A stretch of 64,000 nt of DNA from NCBI GenBank assembly GCA_963718695.1, contig OY970371.1, positions 3,224,001 through 3,288,000 of the forward strand, written 5' to 3'. The notes beneath the pieces are model-generated. The model was not told the DNA's origin. It worked only from the letters and a program-made list of their open reading frames with translations, and ran no database searches. The DNA comes from Manganitrophus sp963718695. GTDB taxonomy: Bacteria > Nitrospirota > Nitrospiria > SBBL01 > Manganitrophaceae. Positions 25,655-33,721 of this stretch are shown one piece after another (within the stretch, counting starts at the first letter, position 1; every line of letters starts with the position of its first letter). Made by a program: the position numbers and the translations under genes.

Positions 25655-27334
25655 ATGCAATTAGATCTGCAGATGAATCTCCTGACCAGTATCGCCGTCA
25701 GTATCATTTTTGCCACCCTCGCGGCCCTGGTCGCGCGGGAGTTTCGGCAGCCGTTGATCCTCGGCTATATATTCGGCGGGATCCTCCTTGGCCGAGAAAT
25801 GGGGTTCGGGATCATCTCCGACGAGGCCAGCATCGATCTTATTTCCGAGATCGGCCTCATCCTTCTTCTTTTCATGATCGGTTTGGAAATCAATCTCTCC
25901 AAACTGCTCGACGCGGGGAGACGGGTCGCACTGGCGGGCACCGTTCAATTCTTCGGGGCGGTCTTCCTCGGCTTTCTTTTTCTGAGGTTCTTTCCGCTCG
26001 TCTCCAATGAAAACCCGTTCGATCCGTTCTACCTGGCCCTGGGTCTCGCGTCGAGTTCGACGATGATCGTCGTGAAGCTCCTTCACGATAAATACGAGCT
26101 CGACAGCTTTGCCGGCCGGATCACCCTTGCGATCCTCATCCTACAAGATATCTGGTCGGTCGTTTTTCTTGCGATCCAGCCGAATCTGCTCCAACCCAGC
26201 TTTATTCCGGTCCTCTCCTCGTTTCTGACGGGAGCGGGCCTGCTCTCGTTGGCCTTTTTAATCAGCAAGTTTCTCCTTCCCAGGCTCTTTCACTCAATCG
26301 CCAAAGCGCCCGAGCTGATGCTGATTACCTCTATCTCCTGGTGCTTTTTGGTGTCGGGCACCGCCAATGCGATCGGCCTCTCCAAGGAGATGGGGGCGCT
26401 GGTTGCGGGCCTATCGATTGCCGCTTTCCCCTATAGCTTGGATGTGGTCGCTAAAATCACCGGCATCCGGGATTTTTTCATCACCCTCTTTTTTGTTTCG
26501 CTCGGCTTGAAGGCCCCGGCCGTCACCCTTCCGCTGCTGGGGATCGTCTTGACGGCGATCGGCTTTATGGTCATCAGCCGATTCATCACCGTATTGCCTC
26601 TCTTCCATTCCAATGTCGGTCTTCGAGCGAGCTTGATCACGGCGCTCAATCTCTCCCAGGTCAGCGAATTCTCCCTCGTGATCGTCTCGCTCGGTTTTGC
26701 ATACGGCCATATCGGACAGGAGGTGGTCTCGATTGTCACCCTCTCCCTGATCGTCGGCTCCATCCTGTCGACCTATTTGATCCTCTACAGTGAACAAATC
26801 GTCTCGTGGATCATCCGCGGGACCCGAGGAGGGGAAGCACGAGTGGAAGCACCGGCGGACGCAACGCCACCGCTCGGCCAGAAGGAGATCGTTCTCCTCG
26901 GCTTTTTCAAAGAGGCGAGCTCGTTTCTTTTTAAGATCAATCATGAAATGCCCTCCTTGAAAGAGCGGATCTTCGTGATTGATTTTAATCCACAGACGTT
27001 GGAGATCTTAAAGAAGAACGGCGTCGCTTGTGTTTATGGAGATATCGCGCATCCGGAAACCCTGCGGCATGCCGGGATCGGCGGGGCAAAGATCGTCCTC
27101 TCCACCATCCCCGATACCTTCCTGAAGGGAACCACGAATTCCCGTTTGCTAAAACAGATCCGGACACTCTGTCCGCAAAGCGCCGTGATCGTCACTTCCG
27201 AGACCCTTCGCGAGGCGAGACGATTCTATGAAGAAGGCGCCGATTATGTCCTCCTTCCCCGGCTTCTCTATGCCAGACATCTCTTTGAGGTTGTTCAAAC
27301 CCAACTCCTGCAGGGCCTCGAACGTCCTCCGTGA
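25655..27334 (+). CDS. Kef-type CPA2 cation/proton antiporter with TrkA-N domain
   Basis: 559 residues. Twelve or so transmembrane helices (1-385) of the Na/H exchanger fold, with GEILLG-like GGILLGREMGF and SEIGLILLLFMIGLEI motifs, then a cytoplasmic TrkA-N Rossmann domain (about 410-530; IVLLGFFKEASSFLF, VIDFNPQTLEILKKNG, VYGDIAHPETLRHAG). Probably exchanges K+ or Na+ for protons, gated by nucleotide or redox. The Rossmann glycine pattern is altered (GFFKEAS in place of GxGxxG), so nucleotide binding may differ. A TACAAT box lies 29 bp before ATG 25655. Confidence 0.88.
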   Translation: MQLDLQMNLLTSIAVSIIFATLAALVAREFRQPLILGYIFGGILLGREMGFGIISDEASIDLISEIGLILLLFMIGLEINLSKLLDAGRRVALAGTVQFFGAVFLGFLFLRFFPLVSNENPFDPFYLALGLASSSTMIVVKLLHDKYELDSFAGRITLAILILQDIWSVVFLAIQPNLLQPSFIPVLSSFLTGAGLLSLAFLISKFLLPRLFHSIAKAPELMLITSISWCFLVSGTANAIGLSKEMGALVAGLSIAAFPYSLDVVAKITGIRDFFITLFFVSLGLKAPAVTLPLLGIVLTAIGFMVISRFITVLPLFHSNVGLRASLITALNLSQVSEFSLVIVSLGFAYGHIGQEVVSIVTLSLIVGSILSTYLILYSEQIVSWIIRGTRGGEARVEAPADATPPLGQKEIVLLGFFKEASSFLFKINHEMPSLKERIFVIDFNPQTLEILKKNGVACVYGDIAHPETLRHAGIGGAKIVLSTIPDTFLKGTTNSRLLKQIRTLCPQSAVIVTSETLREARRFYEEGADYVLLPRLLYARHLFEVVQTQLLQGLERPP

Positions 27335-27466
27335 GCAGCAGATCGCCGATATTTCAGATCGGCCGGCCGACGATCTTCTCAAGAACCAACGCCAAAATCT
27401 TTGATCCAGCGCCTTTATCGCTTCCAAAACGGCTCCAGTTTTATAAATAGACCGATAAAGTCAGGC

Positions 27467-27495
27467 TTGAGATCGATGCCAATGATGGATATAAT
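27467..27495 (+). promoter_or_regulatory. Promoter of the AIM24-like/M48 gene pair
   Basis: TTGAGA (27467-27472), 17 bases, TATAAT (27490-27495). Near-consensus. Confidence 0.75.
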
Positions 27496-27508
27496 GCTAC
27501 CTACGCGC

Positions 27509-27531
27509 CCTTTCCCGAGGTTCGGGAAAGG
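27509..27531 (+). promoter_or_regulatory. 10-bp hairpin in the 5' leader of the AIM24-like gene
   Basis: CCTTTCCCGA-GGT-TCGGGAAAGG, ten perfect pairs, beginning about seven bases after the predicted transcription start and ending 30 bp before the ATG. Probably a 5' stabiliser; a protein-binding leader is also possible. Confidence 0.55.
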
Positions 27532-27561
27532 CAAATTCAAAAACATCGATAAGGAGTCCCA

Positions 27562-28359
27562 ATGGCACGGATGGATGTGGTCGATTACCAAATTTTTGGT
27601 TCCGAGATGCAGTATGTCGAAATCGAGCTCGACCCGGCCGAGGCGGCGGTCGCCGAAGCGGGCGGGATGATGTTCATGGAGAACGGCATCGAGATGGAGA
27701 CGGTCTTCGGGGACGGCTCCCAGCAGCAGAAGTCCGGGTTCATGGGGGCCCTCCTCGGCGCCGGAAAACGCCTTCTGACCGGTGAGTCGCTTTTCATGAC
27801 GATCTTCATCAATCGGGGAAGCGGGAAGAAAAAGGTCGCCTTCGCCTCTCCTTATCCGGGGAAGATCATTGCCATGGACCTCAGAGAATTGGGCGGCCAG
27901 ATCATCTGCCAGAAAGACTCCTTTCTCTGCGCTGCGAAGGGGGTCTCGGTCGGAATCGCCTTTCAGAAGAAGCTGGGGGTCGGTCTCTTCGGCGGGGAAG
28001 GCTTCATCATGCAGAAGCTCGAAGGGGACGGCCTGGCATTCGTGCACGCGGGGGGAACGCTGAGCGAGCGAAACCTGGCCCCCGGCGAGATACTCCGGGT
28101 CGACACCGGCTGCATCGTCGCCATGCAGCCTTCCGTGACCTACGACATCGAATATGTCGGAAAGATCAAATCGGCCCTCTTCTCAGGGGAGGGATTTTTC
28201 TACGCCACACTCCAAGGGCCGGGGAAGATTTGGTTGCAGTCCCTCCCGCTCAGCCGTCTGGCCAGCCGGCTCTATTCCGCGATGCCGGGCGCCGGGCGCG
28301 GACGCGAGGAGGGCTCTCTCCTCGGAGGATTGGGTGGTCTGCTGGACGGGGACAACTGA
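27562..28359 (+). CDS. AIM24 / TIGR00266-family protein
   Basis: 265 residues with the AIM24 (DUF124) beta-sheet trefoil: EAGGMMFMENGIEME-type start, GESLFMTIFINRGSGKKKVAFASPYPGKI, CQKDSFLCAAKGVSVGIAFQKK, LAPGEILRVDTGCIVAM and ending in a Gly-rich tail. The molecular role of bacterial AIM24 proteins is not established. ATAAGGAG precedes ATG 27562. The M48 protease gene follows six bases later, so they form an operon. Confidence 0.88.
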   Translation: MARMDVVDYQIFGSEMQYVEIELDPAEAAVAEAGGMMFMENGIEMETVFGDGSQQQKSGFMGALLGAGKRLLTGESLFMTIFINRGSGKKKVAFASPYPGKIIAMDLRELGGQIICQKDSFLCAAKGVSVGIAFQKKLGVGLFGGEGFIMQKLEGDGLAFVHAGGTLSERNLAPGEILRVDTGCIVAMQPSVTYDIEYVGKIKSALFSGEGFFYATLQGPGKIWLQSLPLSRLASRLYSAMPGAGRGREEGSLLGGLGGLLDGDN

Positions 28360-28365
28360 GCGATC

Positions 28366-29493
28366 GTGTCTTCTTCGTCCACCTCTCAAATGGAATTATT
28401 TTATCTTCTCTGTTTCGGACCGGGCGTCCAACCCCAGGGGGAACGGATCCCGATTCGGATCACATCGGAGGGGCTCCTCCTTCGACCCGGCGAGCCGTTC
28501 GAAGAGTTTATTCCCTTCGAGACCCTTCGGGTCACGGCGGGCGGATTCGATCACGACCAGATCACGCTGACCTGGACAAAGGGCGAGGGAACCTGGTCGC
28601 TGGTTCTGTCCGATCCGCGCGCGAAGGCGGCCTTTCTCACGGCCGCGCCCCCCTCCCTCGCGCCACAGCTGATGCGGTGGCGGAAGCAAACATCCCGGGT
28701 CCAGCAAGGGATGCGGCTCGGCTCGATCCTCCTCGGACTCCTGCTTCTCCTCCCTCTCCTTCTCGGGTTGGCGCTTTGGTGGAAATCGGACGCCCTCGCC
28801 GAATGGGCCGTTCATCGCATTTCCCACACGGCCGAGGTGAAATTCGGAGACCTGATTTATGAGCAGACCCGGGTAGGGCTCACCCTCCTTCCAGAAGGAG
28901 AGACCACCAAGATGGTTCAGGAGATCGGCGATCGGCTGACGAAGGGTGCACCCTATCCATTCAAATGGCATGTCGCCGAGGATCCGACGGTCAACGCCTT
29001 CGCCATCCCGGGCGGGCATGTCGTTGTCTTCACCGGGCTCCTTCAGGCGGCCGATTCGGCCGAAGAGGTCGCCGGCATCCTCGCCCACGAGGCCGAGCAT
29101 GTCCTCCAGCGGCATAGCCTGAAGGGGATCGTCCATCAGCTTGGATGGCGGGTCGTCCTAACCCTCTTTATCGGCGATGTGGGGGGGCCCGTCGGAGAAG
29201 CGGCCGCCGAACTTCAAGTGTTAAGCTTTGGACGGGAACAGGAATCCGATGCCGACCGAAAGGGCCTGGCCCTGATGAAGGAGGCAAAGATCGACCCGAA
29301 GGGGATGATCACCTTCTTCGCGCGGCTCTCGAAAAAAGAGGGGGCATCGATTGCTCTGCTCTCCACCCATCCTGCCAGCACCGACCGCGCCGAAGCACTC
29401 CGGGCCGAGATCGACCGGATCGGCCCCTGGAAAAGCGAGCCGCTTCCCTATGACTGGGATGTGATCAAGAAGGGGGTGAAGAGGAGCCCCTAG
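28366..29493 (+). CDS. Membrane-anchored M48-family zinc metalloprotease
   Basis: 375 residues. A 110-residue N-terminal soluble domain, one transmembrane helix (about 122-146), then an M48 domain with HEAEH at residue 241 (LAHEAEHVLQRHS) and the third ligand Glu in GREQESDADRKGL. Layout resembles HtpX/Oma1/BepA relatives with the catalytic domain probably periplasmic. GTG 28366 is used here; ATG 28390 is an alternative. The last 29 bp overlap the convergent Fur-family gene, so both coding sequences share DNA at their ends. Confidence 0.88.
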   Translation: MSSSSTSQMELFYLLCFGPGVQPQGERIPIRITSEGLLLRPGEPFEEFIPFETLRVTAGGFDHDQITLTWTKGEGTWSLVLSDPRAKAAFLTAAPPSLAPQLMRWRKQTSRVQQGMRLGSILLGLLLLLPLLLGLALWWKSDALAEWAVHRISHTAEVKFGDLIYEQTRVGLTLLPEGETTKMVQEIGDRLTKGAPYPFKWHVAEDPTVNAFAIPGGHVVVFTGLLQAADSAEEVAGILAHEAEHVLQRHSLKGIVHQLGWRVVLTLFIGDVGGPVGEAAAELQVLSFGREQESDADRKGLALMKEAKIDPKGMITFFARLSKKEGASIALLSTHPASTDRAEALRAEIDRIGPWKSEPLPYDWDVIKKGVKRSP

Positions 29494-29959
29494 AAACATC
29501 TCGCCGGGCAGGGGTCTGCTCCGCTTCCACGGCCGCCTGGCACTTCGAACAAAACCCATAGAACGTCACCGAGAGATTCGCCTTCTGAAAATCGTGAATC
29601 TCTTTCAATGCCTTCTCGACCTTCTCAAAGAGATTTCGATTTCCTTTCACCACCTTCCCGCACGCCTTGCAAATGATGAAATGGTGCACCTGCTGCTCGA
29701 AGACGAATTGATACCGCTTTCCATGCCCGGGAACGGTCAGCTCTTGAATGACGCTGAGCTGCTTTAACATCTCCAGGTTGCGATAGATGCTCGATCGATT
29801 AATGCCGGGGAGTTTGTCTTGAAGATGCGCCTGGATTTCCGGAAGGGAAAATCGCCTGGCGGGATCATCAATAAAATATTGAAGCAAAAAACGCCGGGCG
29901 GGGGTAATTCTCTGCTGATTGTGACGAAGGACCGCAATCAAGTCTTTATGTTTTTTCAC
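29465..29959 (-). CDS. Fur-family transcriptional regulator
   Basis: 164 residues from GTG 29959 (GGAGGAGAGGCG upstream); the frame extends to 30064 but would cover its own promoter. Winged helix (RITPARRFLLQYFIDDP, SRSSIYRNLEMLKQLSVIQEL-like) and dimerisation domain with metal-site residues HHFIICKACGKV and the C-terminal CSKC pair (structural zinc). Which metal or signal it senses (Fur, Zur, PerR, Mur) cannot be decided. It is divergent from a SulP transporter and probably represses both from the shared region. Confidence 0.9.
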   Translation of the reverse strand: MKKHKDLIAVLRHNQQRITPARRFLLQYFIDDPARRFSLPEIQAHLQDKLPGINRSSIYRNLEMLKQLSVIQELTVPGHGKRYQFVFEQQVHHFIICKACGKVVKGNRNLFEKVEKALKEIHDFQKANLSVTFYGFCSKCQAAVEAEQTPARRDVSRGSSSPPS

Positions 29960-30015
29960 CGCCTCTCCTCCAGCACGGATGCATCGCCGCTTGTTCTTGA
30001 CGATGCCATTTTTAG

Positions 30016-30084
30016 ATGCTACATGATGCGCCCTACAAATGCAACACCAATTTAATTGCGACATGTTGCATTATCTGGTATCTT
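30016..30084. promoter_or_regulatory. Divergent promoters with two GCnnCATGnnGC palindromes
   Basis: Minus strand: TTGCAT (30039-30044), 17 bases, TAGCAT (30016-30021) toward the Fur-family gene. Plus strand: TTGCGA (30056-30061), 17 bases, TATCTT (30079-30084) toward sulP. GCTACATGATGC (30018-30029) covers the first -10, and GCGACATGTTGC (30058-30069) covers the second -35; centres are 40 bp apart. A longer inverted pair AATGCAACA/TGTTGCATT spans 30038-30072. Likely operator of the Fur-family protein. Confidence 0.65.
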
Positions 30085-30146
30085 AGACGGCAGGGAGGGG
30101 GATCCCCGCCGCCCGTCTTATTCTTTGTTGTCGGAAAGGAAATAGA

Positions 30147-31889
30147 ATGAAGTCGCACGTATGGATCCGCCCGGCGCTGCCGGCCGATCGGTTCTGGACA
30201 GTGTTGAAATCGAATTACCTCGTCGATGTCTCCGGCGATTTCTGGGGAGGGGTGACCTCCGCCGTGGTCGCCCTCCCGTTGGCTCTGGCCTTTGCGCTCG
30301 CCTCCGGCGTCGATGCCAAATACGGCCTCTACACCGCCATCGTCGCCGCCGTGGTCGCCTCGGTCTTCGGGGGATCCAAAGTCCAGATCACCGGCCCGAC
30401 CGGGGCGATGGCGGTGATCTTGGCCGGAATCGTGGCGCAATATGGGATTGAAAAACTTTGGGTGGCCGCCGTTCTGGCCGGGATCATCCAGATCGCCCTC
30501 GGCCTCTCACGGATGGGGCGATTCGCCCTTTATATCCCCCACCCTTTGATCACCGGATTTACCAACGGAATCGCCGTCATCATTTTTGCCGGCCAGTTGA
30601 ACAATGCATTCGGCCTTCAGATTCCGGCCGCCGGCGAGGGGACCTTCTTTGAAAAACTTCATACGACGCTGACACACCTCCCCGGGATGAACCCTTCGGC
30701 CCTCCTCCTCACCGGGACCGTCGTCCTCATCATGTTCGCCATGCCCGTCTCCATCACCCGCCGCATCCCCGCTTCCCTCATCGGCTTAACCGCCGCCACG
30801 GCGGCCGCCGCCCTCCTGCAGCTAAACGTGCCGACGATCGGAACGATCCCACATGTCCTTCCGATGCCTCATCTTCCGGCCTGGTCTTGGGGCGATCTCC
30901 ATCTTCTTCTCCGTCCCGCCCTGGCGTTGGCCGCCCTCGGCTCGATTGAATCGCTCCTCTCGGCGGTGGTCGCCGACAGTATGATGGCCTCCGAGCGGCA
31001 CAACAGCAACAAGGAGCTGGTCGGACAGGGGATGGCGAACGTCGTCACCGCCTTCTTCCAAGGGATTCCGGCGACCGGCGCCATTGCGCAAACGGCGGTC
31101 AACGTAAGGAGCGGGGCCAAATCGCGCCTCTCCAGCATTTTCCATAGCCTGGCATTGCTCCTTATCATGTTCTTCTTTGCCGAGCTTGCGTCGCAGATCC
31201 CCCTTGCGGCGCTGGCGGGAATCTTGATGATGACCTCGGTCCGGATGGTGGAGTGGGAGAGCACCCGGGCGATTTTCCGCGCGCCGGAGGCCGACCGGAT
31301 CGTCCTGCTGATCACCTTTGTCGTGACCGTCGCTTTCGATCTGATCCTCGCCGTCGAGATCGGACTCATCGCAGCGGGCCTCCTCTTCATCCGCCGGATG
31401 AGCGAGCTCGGCATCATGAACCAATCGGTCGATGAGATCGTCCAATCTCCGGAGAAAGCCACACCGATTCAGGTCTGCCCGTATGTCGTCGTCGTCCGGG
31501 TCGCCGGCCCCCTCTTTTTCGGCGCTGCGGAGAAGTTCGTCAACGAAATCAAAAAGCGGATCGACATGAAGGTCCTGATCCTTCGCCTCGGCCGGGTCAA
31601 TATGATCGACGCCACCGGGGCGATGGCCTTTCGGGCCATCATTGATCATACGGAGCGGATCGGCGCAAAGCTCTACATCAGCAGCCTTCAGCCCCAGGTC
31701 CGGTTCGTTTTAACACAGATGGGATTGATGGCGCGGATCCCGGAAGGACGGATCTTCGATCATGCCGATCAGGCGATCCGGGCGGCTTCAGACCAAATGG
31801 CGAGAGAAGTCTGCAGCGGCTGTCATCATTATGTCAACAAGAAATGCGCTCTCTTTGAAACACCGCCGGAGGTTGTCGCCCGCGCATAG
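30147..31889 (+). CDS. SulP (SLC26) family anion transporter with STAS domain
   Basis: 580 residues: about 12-14 transmembrane helices (residues 20-420) with the SulP signatures ALPLALAFALASGVDAKYGLY and GPTGAMAVI, and a cytoplasmic STAS domain (about 445-550; ILRLGRVNMIDATGAMAF). Substrate could be sulfate, bicarbonate or another anion. A 25-residue C-terminal extension carries Cys and His (EVCSGCHHYVNKKCALF) in a possible metal knuckle, unusual for the family. Controlled from the operator shared with the Fur-family gene. Confidence 0.9.
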   Translation: MKSHVWIRPALPADRFWTVLKSNYLVDVSGDFWGGVTSAVVALPLALAFALASGVDAKYGLYTAIVAAVVASVFGGSKVQITGPTGAMAVILAGIVAQYGIEKLWVAAVLAGIIQIALGLSRMGRFALYIPHPLITGFTNGIAVIIFAGQLNNAFGLQIPAAGEGTFFEKLHTTLTHLPGMNPSALLLTGTVVLIMFAMPVSITRRIPASLIGLTAATAAAALLQLNVPTIGTIPHVLPMPHLPAWSWGDLHLLLRPALALAALGSIESLLSAVVADSMMASERHNSNKELVGQGMANVVTAFFQGIPATGAIAQTAVNVRSGAKSRLSSIFHSLALLLIMFFFAELASQIPLAALAGILMMTSVRMVEWESTRAIFRAPEADRIVLLITFVVTVAFDLILAVEIGLIAAGLLFIRRMSELGIMNQSVDEIVQSPEKATPIQVCPYVVVVRVAGPLFFGAAEKFVNEIKKRIDMKVLILRLGRVNMIDATGAMAFRAIIDHTERIGAKLYISSLQPQVRFVLTQMGLMARIPEGRIFDHADQAIRAASDQMAREVCSGCHHYVNKKCALFETPPEVVARA

Positions 31890-31901
31890 GCCGGTTTATC
31901 C

Positions 31902-31931
31902 TTGCCAACGACACTCCTCCTTGCATACAAT
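31902..31931 (+). promoter_or_regulatory. Likely leaderless promoter of the NYN-domain gene
   Basis: TTGCCA (31902-31907), 18 bases, TACAAT (31926-31931), then six bases to ATG 31938 and no ribosome site. Confidence 0.5.
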
Positions 31932-31937
31932 CGTCTC

Positions 31938-32438
31938 ATGCAGATCATCGTCGACGGATATAACTTCATCGGCCGCCAGAAGGGCCTTCGGGGAGATCTG
32001 GAAGGAAAACGCGCCCGCCTCATCGAACAGCTCACCGCCTATCGGCGAATCAAAAACCTTCCTGTCACCGTGGTCTTCGATGGAAGCGGAAAAGGAGGGG
32101 CGGAGCGAACGGGGGGTGTGGAGGTGATCTTCTCGGGTGCTGGAGAGTCGGCCGACAACGTCATTGTCCGGATGGCCGAAGGTCTCCGGGAGGGCTGCAC
32201 GGTCGTCTCCTCCGACCGGGCGGTGCAGGATCAAATCCGCCGGAGCGGCGGCGTCGCCCTCTACTCCGGTGAATTCGAAACCCGCCTCCACGCCGCCCTT
32301 CAGCAAGGAGGGGAGCCTCCATCAAAAGAGCCGCTCGATGAGAAGGAACCACCCCCCCGGCCGGCGGGAAAGAAAGGAAATCCGCACAAACGCTCCAAAG
32401 CCGAACGACGCCGCCAAGGAAGGCTCAAGCGGCTCTGA
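31938..32438 (+). CDS. NYN (YacP-like PIN-fold) domain protein
   Basis: 166 residues. The PIN-like ribonuclease core starts at once (MQIIVDGYNFIG), followed by VTVVFDGSGKGG, ESADNVIVRMAEG and VVSSDRAVQDQIRR, giving the acidic residues (Asp in VDGYN, VFDG, SADN, SSDR) that bind metal in NYN/YacP nucleases. A Pro-rich linker and a Lys/Arg tail (KKGNPHKRSKAERRRQGR) follow, suiting RNA binding. Probable role in RNA processing or decay. Confidence 0.85.
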   Translation: MQIIVDGYNFIGRQKGLRGDLEGKRARLIEQLTAYRRIKNLPVTVVFDGSGKGGAERTGGVEVIFSGAGESADNVIVRMAEGLREGCTVVSSDRAVQDQIRRSGGVALYSGEFETRLHAALQQGGEPPSKEPLDEKEPPPRPAGKKGNPHKRSKAERRRQGRLKRL

Positions 32439-32443
32439 TCGCT

Positions 32444-33163
32444 TCACTTCCCCCCGACCGTTGAGAGGATCATGATGCCGACGAAGTCATGCAGAAAGTG
32501 CATCACCATCGGCGCCGCCAGGCTTTTTCTCCAAAGATAGATCAACCCGAAGATCAACCCCAGCGCGCCGACGGCGATGATCCCCGCCGCCCCTTGATAG
32601 CCATGCCCCGCGGCAAAAATAATGGACGAGAGCAGAAGGGCTCCCCTTGCACTCTGTGTGATCGCCCTAAAACGAAGTATCAGATATCCCCTAAAGATGG
32701 TCTCCTCCGCCACGGCCACAACGGTCACCAAAACCAAGGCAAGCAGCCGCTCCCCGGCGCTTTCTCCAGGCAGCAGCGACGCGGGCGGGGTCGCCGGGGC
32801 GGAGAGCCCCGCCTCCCGCAGGACCGCGCCGAGCAGACCGGCGCCGATAAAGACGGGAAGAAAGAGAAGCGCGCCCACCCCGGCCTCCCGCCCGATCTCC
32901 CCGAAACGCCAGCCGATTGCTTCCGGCCGTTCGCCGTTCCGCCAGAGAAAATAAAGAATCAGACTCGTCAGCCCAAGATTGCGAAGGATCGTCCCGAAGG
33001 CCATCGTCGCGAAATCAAGCAGACCTTCCCTGATCACGGGGAGGGAGAGAATCATCGAAGGAATAATCAAGAAGAGAAAGACGGCGACCTCTATCGCCTG
33101 CGCCTTCACCCCGAGCGGCAGGTTTTGTTTGCCGACGACTTCATCCTCTGGCGGAGCGCGCAT
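32444..33163 (-). CDS. CPBP-family intramembrane glutamic endopeptidase
   Basis: 239 residues, about seven transmembrane helices. The CPBP/Abi motifs are present: EETIFRGYLILRF (EExxxR), AAGHGYQG (HxxxxH-type region) and MHFLHDFVG. The family includes Rce1-like proteases and bacteriocin-immunity proteins; no linked substrate is visible. Converges with the NYN gene with a five-base gap. Confidence 0.86.
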   Translation of the reverse strand: MRAPPEDEVVGKQNLPLGVKAQAIEVAVFLFLIIPSMILSLPVIREGLLDFATMAFGTILRNLGLTSLILYFLWRNGERPEAIGWRFGEIGREAGVGALLFLPVFIGAGLLGAVLREAGLSAPATPPASLLPGESAGERLLALVLVTVVAVAEETIFRGYLILRFRAITQSARGALLLSSIIFAAGHGYQGAAGIIAVGALGLIFGLIYLWRKSLAAPMVMHFLHDFVGIMILSTVGGK

Positions 33164-33316
33164 CGTATCCTATTTCGTTAGTAGCGAAGCGGAGCGGCGC
33201 GGGTAGCGTCGATGAATGACGATAAAAGGGAATCTGATGATGAACTGCTCTGGATAAAACAAGTCGGCGCTTTTTCGACAAACAGCGGCCCGTAAGCCGG
33301 CCCGCCGGGAACAGAA

Positions 33317-33505
33317 TTAAAAGTATTGCGCTTTATCTTTAAAGACCTTCATGATCGCCAGCGTCAACCAGATCGTCCCCCCGCCCCAGATCAGGGTCCA
33401 GAACAGAAGCGTCAGCCAATCCTTCATTGAACGCGACCGCCCTTCGCCTTCCCCTGCCTCTTCGGCCTCTTCGTCTTCCGCTTTTAGAAGTCTAAAGCGC
33501 CTCAT
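33317..33505 (-). CDS. Small single-pass membrane protein
   Basis: 62 residues from ATG 33505 (AGAGGATGAAAG upstream). Acidic/basic N-terminal half (EDEEAEEAGEGEGRSR) and one transmembrane helix (WLTLLFWTLIWGGGTIWLTLAI) with a short Lys/Asp tail. No family recognised; good ribosome site and membrane pattern support it as real. Confidence 0.55.
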   Translation of the reverse strand: MRRFRLLKAEDEEAEEAGEGEGRSRSMKDWLTLLFWTLIWGGGTIWLTLAIMKVFKDKAQYF

Positions 33506-33721
33506 CTTTCATCCTCTGTGTGTCATTCAGTTCTGATCTTCGCGATCTCAGGACAAGACAGTTCCTATATACCCTATCTTGAATCGCTTCGCAATTCATT
33601 TTGCTCTTTTTCATCATCTTATCGATCGGAAGGTTTTGATCAAAACTTGACGGGAAAAGACGATCTTCGGAGGTCCGGGGAAATCGATCTCAAGTGATTC
33701 ACTTTGACTGGAACAGGCAGG

